Below are positions 44,378-53,147 of a DNA stretch of 64,000 bases, piece after piece. The first letter of the stretch is position 1. Every line of letters begins with the position of its first letter. The stretch is from Streptomyces vietnamensis (GTDB lineage: Bacteria > Actinomycetota > Actinomycetes > Streptomycetales > Streptomycetaceae). The notes under the pieces are model-generated. The model ran no database searches, was not told the DNA's origin, and saw only the letters and a list, made by a program, of their open reading frames with translations. The stretch is from positions 5,894,001-5,958,000 of the forward strand of contig NZ_CP010407.1 of assembly GCF_000830005.1 (NCBI RefSeq), read 5' to 3'. Both the position numbers and the translations under genes were made by a program.

Positions 44378-45085
44378 GTGAGACTGACCCCCACGGAACG
44401 CGACCGGCTGCTTCTCTTCGGTGCCGCCGAGCTCGCCAGGGCCCGCCGGGCCCGGGGCCTGCGGCTCAATGTGCCCGAGGCGACCGCGCTCATCGCGGAC
44501 ACCGTCTGCGAGGCGGCTCGCGACGGCAAGCGACTCGCCGAGGCGATCGAGGCGGCCCGCTCCGTCCTCGGCCCCGACGACGTCCTGCCCGGCGTCGCCG
44601 ACGTGGTCACCGAGATCCACGTCGAAGCCGTCTTCGACGACGGCTCGCGGCTCGCGGTCGTCTCCGCCCCGATCGGCGGGGGCGGCCTGGGCGCCGGGGC
44701 ACCGGGCGCACTGCTCCCCGGCCCCGCGTACGAGGAGATCGAGCCGGCGCTCGTCGTACGCGTCCACAACACGGCGACGGTCCCCGTGAGCGTCACCTCC
44801 CACTTCCACTTCTTCGAGGCCAACCCGCGCCTCGACTTCGACCGGGCCGCCGCCTACGGCATGCGGCTCGCCATCCCGGCCGGAGCCTCCTTCCGCTTCG
44901 ACCCGGGCGGCGAGGCCGAGGTCGGGCTCGTGCCGATCGGCGGCGCCCGCGTCGCCATCGGCTTCGCGGGCCTGGTCGACGGCCCGCTGGACGCGCCCGG
45001 CGCGAAGGCCGAGGCCCTGCGGCGCGCCGCGGCCTGCGGCTACCTGGGAGTTCCGTCCGACAAGTCCGACGAGGAGGACGACTGA
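44378..45085 (+). CDS. ureAB: Urease gamma/beta subunit fusion
   Basis: A 235-residue fusion of the two small urease subunits. Residues 1 to about 95 are gamma (LTPTERDRLLLFGAAELARARRARGLRLN, then EATALIADTV and PDDVLPGVADVVTEIHVEAVFDDGSRLAVV). A Gly/Ala/Pro linker follows, then beta (IEPALVVRVHNTATVPVSVTSHFHFFEANPRLDFDR, with RLAIPAGASFRF). GTG 44378 follows AGGAGGTG by 8 nt. Its stop overlaps the ureC start (TGATG). No ureE, F, G or D accessory gene is nearby, so nickel insertion must rely on genes elsewhere. The product is structural and forms the heteromer with UreC. Confidence 0.95.
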   Translation: MRLTPTERDRLLLFGAAELARARRARGLRLNVPEATALIADTVCEAARDGKRLAEAIEAARSVLGPDDVLPGVADVVTEIHVEAVFDDGSRLAVVSAPIGGGGLGAGAPGALLPGPAYEEIEPALVVRVHNTATVPVSVTSHFHFFEANPRLDFDRAAAYGMRLAIPAGASFRFDPGGEAEVGLVPIGGARVAIGFAGLVDGPLDAPGAKAEALRRAAACGYLGVPSDKSDEEDD

Positions 45086-46767
45086 TGGACCCGTACGAGT
45101 ACGCATCCGTGCACGGCCCGCGCGCCGGCGACCGGGTCGTCCTGGGCGACTCCGGACTCGTCGTCCGCGTCGAGTCGGACTCCCAGAAGCCCGGCGACGA
45201 GTTCCTCGCCGGCTTCGGCAAGACCGCCCGCGACGGCCTCCACCTCAAGGCCGCGGCCGTCCGCGAGACCTGCGACGTCGTCATCAGCAACGTCCTGGTG
45301 ATCGACGCCGTGCAGGGCATCCGCAAGGTGTCCATCGGCATCCGCGAGGGCCGCATCCACGCGATCGGCCGGGCCGGCAACCCCGACACCCTCGACGGCG
45401 TCGACGTCGTCGTCGGCACCGGTACCTCGATCGTCTCCGGCGAGGGCCTCATCGCCACCGCCGGCGCCGTCGACACCCACGTCCACCTGCTGTCCCCCCG
45501 GATCATGGAGGCCTCGCTCGCGAGCGGCGTCACCACGATCATCGGCCAGGAGTTCGGCCCCGTCTGGGGCGTCGGCGTCAACTCGCCGTGGGCCCTCAAG
45601 CACGCCTTCAGCGCCTTCGACGCCTGGCCGGTCAACATCGGCTTCCTGGCCCGCGGCTCCTCCTCGGACCCGGCGCCGCTCGTCGAGGCCCTGGCCGAGG
45701 GCGGTGCCTCGGGCTTCAAGGTCCACGAGGACATGGGCGCCCACACCCGCGCCCTCGACACCGCTCTGCGGGTCGCCGAGGAGCACGACGTCCAGGTCGC
45801 CCTCCACTCGGACGGCCTGAACGAGTGCCTGTCGGTCGAGGACACCCTCGCGGTCCTGGAGGGCCGTACGATCCACGCCTTCCACATCGAGGGCTGCGGC
45901 GGCGGACACGTCCCCAACGTCCTGAAGATGGCGGGCGTGCCGAACGTCATCGGCTCCTCCACCAACCCCACCCTGCCCTTCGGCCGCGACGCGGTCGCCG
46001 AGCACTACGGGATGATCGTCTCCGTCCACGACCTGAAGACCGACCTCCCGGGCGACGCCGCCATGGCGCGCGACCGGATCCGGGCCGGGACGATGGGTGC
46101 GGAGGACGTCCTGCACGACCTCGGCGCGATCGGGATCACCTCCTCCGACGCGCAGGGGATGGGAAGGGCCGGCGAGACCGTACGCCGGACCTTCGCCATG
46201 GCCGGGAAGATGAAGGCCGAGCTGGGCCCCCTGGAGGGCGACGGCGCGCACGACGACAACGCGCGCGTGCTGCGCTACATGGCCAAGCTCACCATCAACC
46301 CGGCGATCGCCCACGGCCTCGCCCACGAGATCGGTTCGATCGAGGTCGGGAAGATGGCCGACATCGTGCTCTGGCGGCCGGAGTACTTCGGCGCCAAGCC
46401 GCAGATGGTCATCAAGAACGGCTTCCCCGCGTGGGGGGTCGTGGGCGATCCGAACGCCGCCACCGACACCTGCCAACCGCTCGTCCTCGGGCCGCTGTTC
46501 GGCGCCCACGGAGCGACCCCGGCCGACATCTCCGTCGCCTTCGTCGCGCAGGCCGCCGTCGACCTCGGCTCCGACGCGATGCCGACCCGCCGCCGCCGGG
46601 TGGCCGTGCGCGGCACCCGTGGCATCGGCCCCGCCGACCTGCGGTTCAACTCCCGCGTCGGCGACGTGCAGGTCGACGGCCGGACGGGCCTCGTCTCGCT
46701 CGACGGCTCCCCGATCCGCTCCGAGGCGGCCGAGTCCGTCTCCCTCAACCGCCTCTACTTCCTCTAG
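45085..46767 (+). CDS. ureC: Urease alpha (catalytic) subunit, divergent flap
   Basis: A 560-residue nickel amidohydrolase. The metal ligands are all seen: His132 and His134 (DTHVH), Lys212 for the carbamate bridge (GFKVHED), His241 (ALHSD), His267 (AFHIEG) and Asp355 (TSSDAQ). In the mobile flap, the usual MVCHH reads SVHDL: the conserved flap cysteine is Val314, the catalytic histidine is kept as His315, and the next position is Asp316. So the active site is intact, but the flap differs from classical ureases. It starts on the ureAB stop, and agmatine deiminase follows 9 nt later, giving an operon for ammonia release from urea and agmatine. Confidence 0.95.
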   Translation: MDPYEYASVHGPRAGDRVVLGDSGLVVRVESDSQKPGDEFLAGFGKTARDGLHLKAAAVRETCDVVISNVLVIDAVQGIRKVSIGIREGRIHAIGRAGNPDTLDGVDVVVGTGTSIVSGEGLIATAGAVDTHVHLLSPRIMEASLASGVTTIIGQEFGPVWGVGVNSPWALKHAFSAFDAWPVNIGFLARGSSSDPAPLVEALAEGGASGFKVHEDMGAHTRALDTALRVAEEHDVQVALHSDGLNECLSVEDTLAVLEGRTIHAFHIEGCGGGHVPNVLKMAGVPNVIGSSTNPTLPFGRDAVAEHYGMIVSVHDLKTDLPGDAAMARDRIRAGTMGAEDVLHDLGAIGITSSDAQGMGRAGETVRRTFAMAGKMKAELGPLEGDGAHDDNARVLRYMAKLTINPAIAHGLAHEIGSIEVGKMADIVLWRPEYFGAKPQMVIKNGFPAWGVVGDPNAATDTCQPLVLGPLFGAHGATPADISVAFVAQAAVDLGSDAMPTRRRRVAVRGTRGIGPADLRFNSRVGDVQVDGRTGLVSLDGSPIRSEAAESVSLNRLYFL

Positions 46768-46776
46768 GACTCATCG

Positions 46777-47793
46777 ATGACCTTCCGCATGCCCGCCGAA
46801 TGGATGCCGCACGAGCGCACCTGGATGGCCTGGCCCAGCCCCAACCCCACCTTCACCAACGAGGAGGAGCTCTCCGAGGCCCGCGAGGCCTGGGCCTCGG
46901 TGGCCCGCGCCGTCCGCCGCTTCGAGCCGGTGACGGTGGTCGTCGCCCCCGGCGACGCCGACTCGGCCGCCGCGCTCCTCGGCCCGGAGATCGACCTGGT
47001 CGAGCGCGAGCTCGACGACGCCTGGATGCGGGACATCGGCCCGACCTTCGTCACGAACGGCACCGAACTCGCCGCCGTGGACTGGGTGTTCAACGGCTGG
47101 GGCGCCCAGGACTGGGCCCGCTGGGAGCACGACTCCAAGATCGCCCGCCATGTGGCGGACGTGGCGGGGGTGAAGGTCCTCCCCTCTCCCCTCGTCAACG
47201 AGGGCGGCGCGATCCACGTCGACGGCGAGGGCACCGTCCTCCTCACCGACACCGTCCAGCTCGGCGCCGGCCGCAACCCCGAGTGGACGCGCGAGCAGGT
47301 CGAGCAGGAGATCCACGCCAAGCTCGGCACGACCAAGGCGATCTGGCTCCCGCACGGCCTCGCCGGCGACTACGGCCTGTACGGCACCCAGGGCCACGTC
47401 GACATCGTCGCCGCCTTCGCCCGCCCCGGCACGGTCCTCGTCCACAGCCAGCAGGACCCGGCCCACCCGGACTACGTGCGCTCGAAGATGTACGTGGAGA
47501 TCCTGCGCGGCCAGACCGACGCGAAGGGCCGCCCGCTGGAGGTCATAGAGGTCCCGGCACCCACCGTCCTGAAGGACGAGGAGGGCGACTGGGTCGACTA
47601 CTCGTACATCAACCACTACCTGTGCAACGGCGGCGTGGTGCTGTGCGGCTTCGACGACCCGAACGACGAGGTCGCGGCCGAGATCTTCCGCCGGCTCTTC
47701 CCCGAGCGCCACGTGGTCCTGGTCGACGCCCGCCCGATCTTCGCGGGCGGCGGCGGCATCCACTGCATCACGCAGCAGCAGCCGAAGGTCTGA
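46777..47793 (+). CDS. aguA: Agmatine deiminase
   Basis: A 338-residue pentein-fold enzyme hydrolysing agmatine to N-carbamoylputrescine and ammonia. The N-terminus MPAEWMPHERTWMAWP, the substrate Asp/Arg motif ELDDAWMRDIGPTFV, the NEGGAIHVDGEG loop, the LPHGLAGDYGLYGTQGHVD histidine region and the catalytic Cys in FAGGGGIHCITQQQP are all present. It lies 9 nt behind ureC, so it is probably co-transcribed with urease. No N-carbamoylputrescine amidase gene is adjacent. Confidence 0.95.
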   Translation: MTFRMPAEWMPHERTWMAWPSPNPTFTNEEELSEAREAWASVARAVRRFEPVTVVVAPGDADSAAALLGPEIDLVERELDDAWMRDIGPTFVTNGTELAAVDWVFNGWGAQDWARWEHDSKIARHVADVAGVKVLPSPLVNEGGAIHVDGEGTVLLTDTVQLGAGRNPEWTREQVEQEIHAKLGTTKAIWLPHGLAGDYGLYGTQGHVDIVAAFARPGTVLVHSQQDPAHPDYVRSKMYVEILRGQTDAKGRPLEVIEVPAPTVLKDEEGDWVDYSYINHYLCNGGVVLCGFDDPNDEVAAEIFRRLFPERHVVLVDARPIFAGGGGIHCITQQQPKV

Positions 47794-47823
47794 GCGGGAC
47801 AGGGGGTGAGGTAGAACATACGG

Positions 47824-48453
47824 GTGAGTACGAGTAGCAACCCGGCGCCCCACCCCCGCCGCCGCAACCAGGCAGCCCCGCCCCGGGAGGACGTGCTCGC
47901 CGCGGCCATGGACACGATCGCCGAGCGCGGGCTCGACGGGCTGACCATGGCCGGGCTCGGGCGGCAGGTGGGGATGAGCAGTGGGCACCTCCTCTACTAC
48001 TTCCGCACCAAGGACGAGCTGCTGCTGCAGACCCTGGAGTGGAGCGAGGGGCGGCTCGGGGCCGAGCGCAGCGCGCTGCTGTCCAGGCCGGGAAGCGCGC
48101 GCGAGCGGCTCGACGGGTACGTCGACGTGTACGTGCCCGACGGGCCCCGTGACCCGCACTGGACGCTCTGGCTGGAGGTCTGGAACCGGTCGCAGAACGC
48201 CGACGACGACGCCCGCGCCCGGCAGGCCGCCATCGAGGGGGCCTGGCACCGGGACCTGGTCGCGATCCTCGCCGAGGGGGTCTCGCGCGGGGAGTTCCGG
48301 GCCGTCGACCCGGACCGCTTCGCCACCCGGATGCGGGCCCTGCTCGACGGCTTCAGCGTGCACGTCGCCGTCGGCATCCCGGGCACGGGACGAGAGCAAG
48401 TCCTCGCCCATGTGCGGGAGTTCATCGCCGAAACGCTGATCTCGCGACCGTAA
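47824..48453 (+). CDS. TetR-family regulator (BetI-like)
   Basis: A 209-residue repressor with N-terminal HTH (AAMDTIAERGLDGLTMAGLGRQVGMSSGHLLYYFRTKDELL) and a helical ligand domain with the conserved WLEVWNRSQ-type motif of the BetI group. GTG 47824 lies 6 nt after TAGAAC, so it is possibly leaderless. It stands between the urease/agmatine operon and an MHS transporter, either of which may be its target; relatives often control polyamine or quaternary-amine genes. Confidence 0.9.
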   Translation: MSTSSNPAPHPRRRNQAAPPREDVLAAAMDTIAERGLDGLTMAGLGRQVGMSSGHLLYYFRTKDELLLQTLEWSEGRLGAERSALLSRPGSARERLDGYVDVYVPDGPRDPHWTLWLEVWNRSQNADDDARARQAAIEGAWHRDLVAILAEGVSRGEFRAVDPDRFATRMRALLDGFSVHVAVGIPGTGREQVLAHVREFIAETLISRP

Positions 48454-48528
48454 CGCACGCAAGTACTCCCGATCGTTGCGCGTTGCACCCTTGTTGCCCC
48501 CGCGTGATCTCCGGCACGGTTCCTGCCC

Positions 48529-49839
48529 ATGGGACGAGAGCACTGGAAGAAGATCTGGGTCGGCTCCGCGGGCAACATGGTCGAGTGGTTCGACTGGTTC
48601 GTGTACGCGAGCTTCGCCACCTACTTCGCGGGGGCCTTCTTCCCCGAGGGCGACGACACCGCCAAGCTCATGAACACCGCCGGCATCTTCGCCGTCGGCT
48701 TCTTCATGCGCCCCGTCGGCGGCTGGCTCCTCGGCCGGGTCGGCGACCGCAGGGGCCGCAAGGCGGCGCTCACCCTCACCGTGACGCTGATGTCCGCCTC
48801 CGCCGTGCTGATCGCCGTCGCGCCGACGTACTCCGTCGCCGGGTACGGCGGCGCCGTCGTCCTCCTCCTCGCCCGCCTCCTCCAGGGCCTCTCCGTCGGC
48901 GGCGAGTACGCGGCCAGCGCCACCTACCTCACCGAGGCCTCCGCGCCGGAGCACCGCGGCTTCGCCTCCAGCTTCCAGTACGTGTCGATGACCGCCGGCC
49001 AGGTCCTCGGCCTCGGCCTGCTGCTCGGCCTCCAGCACACCCTGTCCGACGGGGCCCTGCACGCCTGGGGCTGGCGCATCCCCTTCGTCGTCGGCGCCCT
49101 CGGCGCGGCCGTCGTCTTCTACCTGCGCCGCACCATGCTGGAGACCGAGGTGTACGAGGAGGCCGGCGCCGCCCAGGCCGATCGCGGCACCCTCAAGGCC
49201 CTGTGGGCGCACAAGCGGGAGGCCTTCCTCGTCGTCGCGCTCACCATGGGCGGGACCGTGGCGTACTACACGTACACCACCTACCTCACCAAGTACCTGT
49301 CCAACTCCGCCGGACTGCCCAAGCGGACCGCCACCCTGGTCTCCTTCTGCGCCCTGATCGTCTTCGCCTGCCTGCAGCCGCTCGCCGGCCGCCTCTCCGA
49401 CCGGATCGGCCGCCGCCCGCTGCTCATCACCTTCGCGGTCGGCTCCACCCTCCTCACCGTCCCGATCCTGGCGATGCTGGGGCACGCCGGGTCCTTCTGG
49501 CCGGCCCTCGGCCTCTCCCTCCTCGCGCTCGTCGTCGTCACCGGCTACACCTCCATCAACGCGTGTGTGAAGGCCGAGCTGTTCCCGACCGGCGTCCGCG
49601 CCCTCGGCGTTGCCCTGCCGTACGCGATCGCCAACGCCCTCTTCGGCGGCACCGCCGAGTACGTGGCGCTCTGGTTCAAGGACGCCGGCATCGAGTCGGG
49701 CTTCTCCTGGTACGTGGCGGGCTGCGCGGCCGTCTCCCTGGTCGTCTACCTCACGATGCGGGAGACCCGCGACATCGACCTGGGCCGCGTCGGCACCGCC
49801 GTGTCCGACCGGAAGCGAGATCAACTGCCCGTATCGTGA
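48529..49839 (+). CDS. MFS transporter, metabolite:H+ symporter (KgtP/MHS) type
   Basis: A 436-residue 12-helix transporter. Family signatures are GNMVEWFDWFVYASFATYFA at the N-terminus, the loop 2-3 motif GRVGDRRGRKAAL, the LLQGLSVGGEYAASATYLTEASAPEHRGF segment and WGWRIPFVVG. Members carry dicarboxylates, proline/betaine or similar with protons. ATG 48529 lies after CCTGCCC with no strong ribosome site. It follows the TetR gene by 75 nt, whose dyad-like AACGCACGCAA / TTGCGCGTT (about 48452-48486) may be an operator. Substrate not assignable. Confidence 0.9.
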   Translation: MGREHWKKIWVGSAGNMVEWFDWFVYASFATYFAGAFFPEGDDTAKLMNTAGIFAVGFFMRPVGGWLLGRVGDRRGRKAALTLTVTLMSASAVLIAVAPTYSVAGYGGAVVLLLARLLQGLSVGGEYAASATYLTEASAPEHRGFASSFQYVSMTAGQVLGLGLLLGLQHTLSDGALHAWGWRIPFVVGALGAAVVFYLRRTMLETEVYEEAGAAQADRGTLKALWAHKREAFLVVALTMGGTVAYYTYTTYLTKYLSNSAGLPKRTATLVSFCALIVFACLQPLAGRLSDRIGRRPLLITFAVGSTLLTVPILAMLGHAGSFWPALGLSLLALVVVTGYTSINACVKAELFPTGVRALGVALPYAIANALFGGTAEYVALWFKDAGIESGFSWYVAGCAAVSLVVYLTMRETRDIDLGRVGTAVSDRKRDQLPVS

Positions 49840-49882
49840 GACCGCCGTCCCGCTGAAACCGGACCTGTGTCAGACTTCCGGC

Positions 49883-50019
49883 GTGCTTGCTACCACGATG
49901 ATTATCGGCAGCAGCGCGCCGGTCCGCAGTGGCCACTGAATCGCGGAACGACCCCCGCGGCAGTGGACACCGTGCCCCAGACCCGCGCGCAGACCTCTCG
50001 CACCCGCGAGGGGTTTTTT
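49883..50019 (+). promoter_or_regulatory. Candidate attenuator and leader peptide upstream of cimA
   Basis: A short frame from GTG 49883 (or ATG 49898) to TGA 49939 reads MLATTMIIGSSAPVRSGH, with adjacent Ile-Ile codons. 55 nt later, CCTCTCGC (49994-50001) pairs with GCGAGGGG (50006-50013), one G-U pair, 4-nt loop, followed by six U residues: a clear intrinsic terminator. CAGTGGCCACTG and a second CAGTGG in between offer alternative pairings. An Ile-sensing attenuator would suit citramalate synthase, but the hairpin could also simply end the transporter transcript, and the leader has no obvious ribosome site. Confidence 0.55.
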
Positions 50020-50121
50020 CGTTTTCCGGCCCCACCCACGCCGGAAGCGGACGACGCGTGAGAATGGGGGCAAGTGGATCCATACCTTCCGGAGCCACAT
50101 CCGACAGGAGCCATCACAGCC

Positions 50122-51738
50122 ATGACCACGGAGAACGCCGAGGGCTCGCGCCTCGACGACAGCTTCCATGTCTTCGACACGACCCTGCGCGACGGGGCGC
50201 AGCGTGAAGGCATCAACCTCACCGTCGCGGACAAGCTGACCATCGCCCGGCACCTCGACGAGTTCGGCGTGGGCTTCATCGAGGGCGGCTGGCCCGGCGC
50301 CAACCCGCGCGACACGGAGTTCTTCGCCCGCGCCCGGCAGGAGATCGCGTTCAAGAACGCGCAGCTCGTCGCCTTCGGCGCCACCCGCAGGGCCGGCGGC
50401 AAGGCCGCCGAGGACCCGCAGGTCAAGGCGCTCCTCGACTCCGGCGCTCCGGTGATCACCCTGGTCGCCAAGTCGCACGACCGGCACGTCGAGCTCGCCC
50501 TGCGCACCACCCTCGACGAGAACCTGGAGATGGTCCGCGACACCGTCTCCTACCTGGTCTCCCAGGGCCGCCGCGTCTTCGTCGACTGCGAGCACTTCTT
50601 CGACGGCTACAAGGCGAACCCGGACTACGCCAAGGCCGTCGTCAGTGCCGCGTACGAGGCCGGCGCCGACGTCGTCGTCCTCTGCGACACCAACGGCGGC
50701 ATGCTGCCCGCCCAGATCCAGGCCGTCGTCGCCACCGTCATCGCCGACACCGGCGCCCGCCTCGGCATCCACGCCCAGGACGACACCGGCTGCGCCGTCG
50801 CCAACACCCTCGCCGCCGTCGACGCGGGCGCCACCCACGTGCAGTGCACCGCCAACGGCTACGGCGAGCGGGTCGGCAACGCCAACCTCTTCCCCGTCGT
50901 CGCGGCCCTGGAGCTCAAGTACGGCAAGCAGGTCCTCCCCGAGGGCGCGCTCGCCGAGATGACCCGGATCTCGCACGCCATCGCCGAGGTCGTCAACCTC
51001 ACCCCCTCCACCCACCAGCCGTACGTCGGCGTCTCCGCCTTCGCCCACAAGGCCGGACTGCACGCCTCCGCGATCAAGGTGGACCCCGACCTCTACCAGC
51101 ACATCGACCCCGAGCGGGTCGGCAACACCATGCGGATGCTCGTCTCCGACATGGCGGGCCGCGCCTCCATCGAGCTCAAGGGCAAGGAGCTCGGCGTCGA
51201 CCTGGGCGGCGACCGCGAGCTCGTCGGCCGCGTCGTCGAGCGGGTCAAGGAGCGCGAGCTCAAGGGCTACACGTACGAGGCCGCCGACGCCTCCTTCGAG
51301 CTGCTGCTCCGCGAGGAGGCCGAGGGCCGGGCCCGCCGCTACTTCCGTACGGAGTCCTGGCGTGCGATCGTCGAGGACCGGCCCGACGGCATCCACGCCA
51401 ACGAGGCCACGGTCAAGCTCTGGGCCAAGGGCGAGCGGATCGTCGCCACGGCCGAGGGCAACGGCCCGGTCAACGCCCTCGACAAGGCGATCCGGGTCGG
51501 CCTGGAGCGGATCTACCCGCAGCTCGCCAAGTTCGAGCTGGTCGACTACAAGGTCCGCATCCTGGAGGGCCGCCACGGCACCGAGTCCACGACCCGCGTC
51601 CTGATCACCACCAGCGACGGCAACGGCGAGTGGTCCACGGTCGGCGTCGGCGAGAACGTCATCGCCGCGTCCTGGCAGGCCCTGGAGGACGCCTTCACGT
51701 ACGGCCTCCTCCGCGCGGGGATCGACCCCGCCGAATAG
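50122..51738 (+). CDS. cimA: (R)-citramalate synthase
   Basis: A 538-residue enzyme of the LeuA/homocitrate superfamily condensing acetyl-CoA with pyruvate to citramalate, giving 2-oxobutyrate for isoleucine without threonine. The barrel start VFDTTLRDGAQREGINL, the FIEGGWPGANPRD specificity region, VDCEHFFDGYK, VLCDTNGGMLP and HAQDDTGCAVANTLAAVDAG are typical of CimA rather than LeuA. GLHASAIKVDP and a C-terminal regulatory LeuA dimer domain follow. ATG 50122 is behind CAGGAG; an upstream frame extension has no ribosome site. The 5' region has a terminator that may be an isoleucine attenuator. Confidence 0.92.
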   Translation: MTTENAEGSRLDDSFHVFDTTLRDGAQREGINLTVADKLTIARHLDEFGVGFIEGGWPGANPRDTEFFARARQEIAFKNAQLVAFGATRRAGGKAAEDPQVKALLDSGAPVITLVAKSHDRHVELALRTTLDENLEMVRDTVSYLVSQGRRVFVDCEHFFDGYKANPDYAKAVVSAAYEAGADVVVLCDTNGGMLPAQIQAVVATVIADTGARLGIHAQDDTGCAVANTLAAVDAGATHVQCTANGYGERVGNANLFPVVAALELKYGKQVLPEGALAEMTRISHAIAEVVNLTPSTHQPYVGVSAFAHKAGLHASAIKVDPDLYQHIDPERVGNTMRMLVSDMAGRASIELKGKELGVDLGGDRELVGRVVERVKERELKGYTYEAADASFELLLREEAEGRARRYFRTESWRAIVEDRPDGIHANEATVKLWAKGERIVATAEGNGPVNALDKAIRVGLERIYPQLAKFELVDYKVRILEGRHGTESTTRVLITTSDGNGEWSTVGVGENVIAASWQALEDAFTYGLLRAGIDPAE

Positions 51739-51780
51739 CCTCATATGTTCGCTTTGGTCCGGTTCGGGTAGCGTCGAACC

Positions 51781-53124
51781 ATGAGGACCAGGGCGATGTC
51801 CACGGGGTCGGCCCTCGGCGGGCTGATCATGCTCCTGCTGCTGGTCCTGGCGCCCTTCGCGGGCGCCAGGGCCACGGGCGTGTCCGACGCGGCCGCCGCC
51901 CTGAAACAGGGCCCGGTGTACGTCGACCCCGGCGCCGCCGGCCAGCTCTCCACGGCCGACGCGAAGGCCCTCGCGCAGAAGATCAAGGACGCGGACAAGC
52001 CGCTCTTCGTGGCGGTGCTCCCCGCGAACGCGCAGTTCCCGCCCAAGGGCCTCATCGACAACCTGCGCGGCCAGACCGGCATCGCCGGCCTGTACGCCGT
52101 GCGCCTCGGAAACCGCTTCGACGCGGGCGTCGACCGGTCGGTGATGTCCCCGGCCGCCGTGGACAACCTCGTCACCTCCGTACGCGCGCCGGGCGCCGAC
52201 GCCGCCACCGAGCTGAACAACTTCGTCGACCAGGCCCTGCCCGCGATGCGCGGCTCCGCCCCGGCCTCCTGGGGCACCGTCGGCACCGACTCCGGGGTCC
52301 CGGTCGCCGGGCTCGTCGTCCTCGGCGGTGTCGTCGTCGCGGGCGGCGCGGGCGCCTACGCCGTCGTCCGCCGCAACCGGCTCCGCAAGGAGGCCGAGGA
52401 GCGCGCCGCCCTCGACCGGCTGCGGGTCGTCGTCGACGAGGACATCACCGCCTTCGGCGAGGAACTCGAACGCCTCGACTTCCACCCCGCCGAGCGCGGC
52501 GCCGACGACGCCATGCGCGGCGACTACGAGCGCGCCCTCGACTCCTACGACCGGGCCAAGTCCCTCATGGGCTCGGTGACCCGCCCGCACGAGGTCCGCG
52601 GGGTCACCCAGGCCCTGGAGGACGGCCGCTTCTCCCTCGCCGTCCTGGCCGCCCGCCGCGAGTCCCGCCCGCTCCCCGAGCGCCGGCCCCCGTGCTTCTT
52701 CGACCCCCGCCACGGCCCCGCGACCGACGACCGCACCTGGACCCCGCCCGGCGGCGCCCCCCGCCAGGTCCCGGTCTGCGCCGCCGACGCGGCCCGCCTC
52801 GACGACGGCCTCGACCCCGCGGCCCGCACCGTCGACACCGACATGGGCCGCCGCCCCTACTGGGAGGCGGGCCCCGCCTACGGCCCCTGGGCCGGCGGCT
52901 ACTTCGGCGGCGGCATGCTCCCCGGCCTCCTCGTGGGCACCGCCCTCGGCTCCATGCTCTCCACCCCGGCGTACGCCTCCGAGTACGGCGGCGGCGACTT
53001 CGGGGGCTTCCAGGGCGGCGACTTCGGCTCCGGCGACTTCGGATCGGGCGACTTCGGCGGCGGCTTCGACGGTGGCGGAGGCTTCGACGGCGGTGGCGGT
53101 TTCGACGGCGGCGGAGGGTTCTAG
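51781..53124 (+). CDS. Secreted/membrane protein with TPM-like domain and Gly-rich C-terminus
   Basis: A 447-residue protein: N-terminal signal or anchor helix (GGLIMLLLLVLAPFAGARA), an extracellular TPM-like domain (QGPVYVDPGAAGQLSTADAKALAQKIK), a second helix (VAGLVVLGGVVVAGGAGAYAVV), then a cytosolic helical part with charged residues, PCFFDPRHGP, and a low-complexity C-terminus of repeated GDFGSGDFG and GGGGFDGGGGF units. ATG 51781 is 6 nt after TAGCGT with no ribosome site (leaderless). Function unknown; the Gly/Phe tail could phase-separate or bind cell wall. It is monocistronic, convergent with the sliding-clamp gene. Confidence 0.82.
   Translation: MRTRAMSTGSALGGLIMLLLLVLAPFAGARATGVSDAAAALKQGPVYVDPGAAGQLSTADAKALAQKIKDADKPLFVAVLPANAQFPPKGLIDNLRGQTGIAGLYAVRLGNRFDAGVDRSVMSPAAVDNLVTSVRAPGADAATELNNFVDQALPAMRGSAPASWGTVGTDSGVPVAGLVVLGGVVVAGGAGAYAVVRRNRLRKEAEERAALDRLRVVVDEDITAFGEELERLDFHPAERGADDAMRGDYERALDSYDRAKSLMGSVTRPHEVRGVTQALEDGRFSLAVLAARRESRPLPERRPPCFFDPRHGPATDDRTWTPPGGAPRQVPVCAADAARLDDGLDPAARTVDTDMGRRPYWEAGPAYGPWAGGYFGGGMLPGLLVGTALGSMLSTPAYASEYGGGDFGGFQGGDFGSGDFGSGDFGGGFDGGGGFDGGGGFDGGGGF
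52985..53123 (+). repeat. Tandem Gly-Asp/Gly-Phe coding repeats
   Basis: The 3' end of the TPM-like gene is a degenerate DNA repeat. GGCGACTTCGG units (coding GGDFG/SGDFG) pass into GGCTTCGACGG(T/C)GG(C)GG units (coding GGFDGGG). Such arrays can change in copy number by slippage. Confidence 0.8.
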
Positions 53125-53147
53125 GGGCCTCCGGACGGGTGGACCGG

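Noticed and set aside
48452..48490. AACGCACGCAA / TTGCGCGTT as TetR operator before the MHS transporter
   Set aside because: Arms differ by two positions in length; too weak to call separately, mentioned in the transporter entry.
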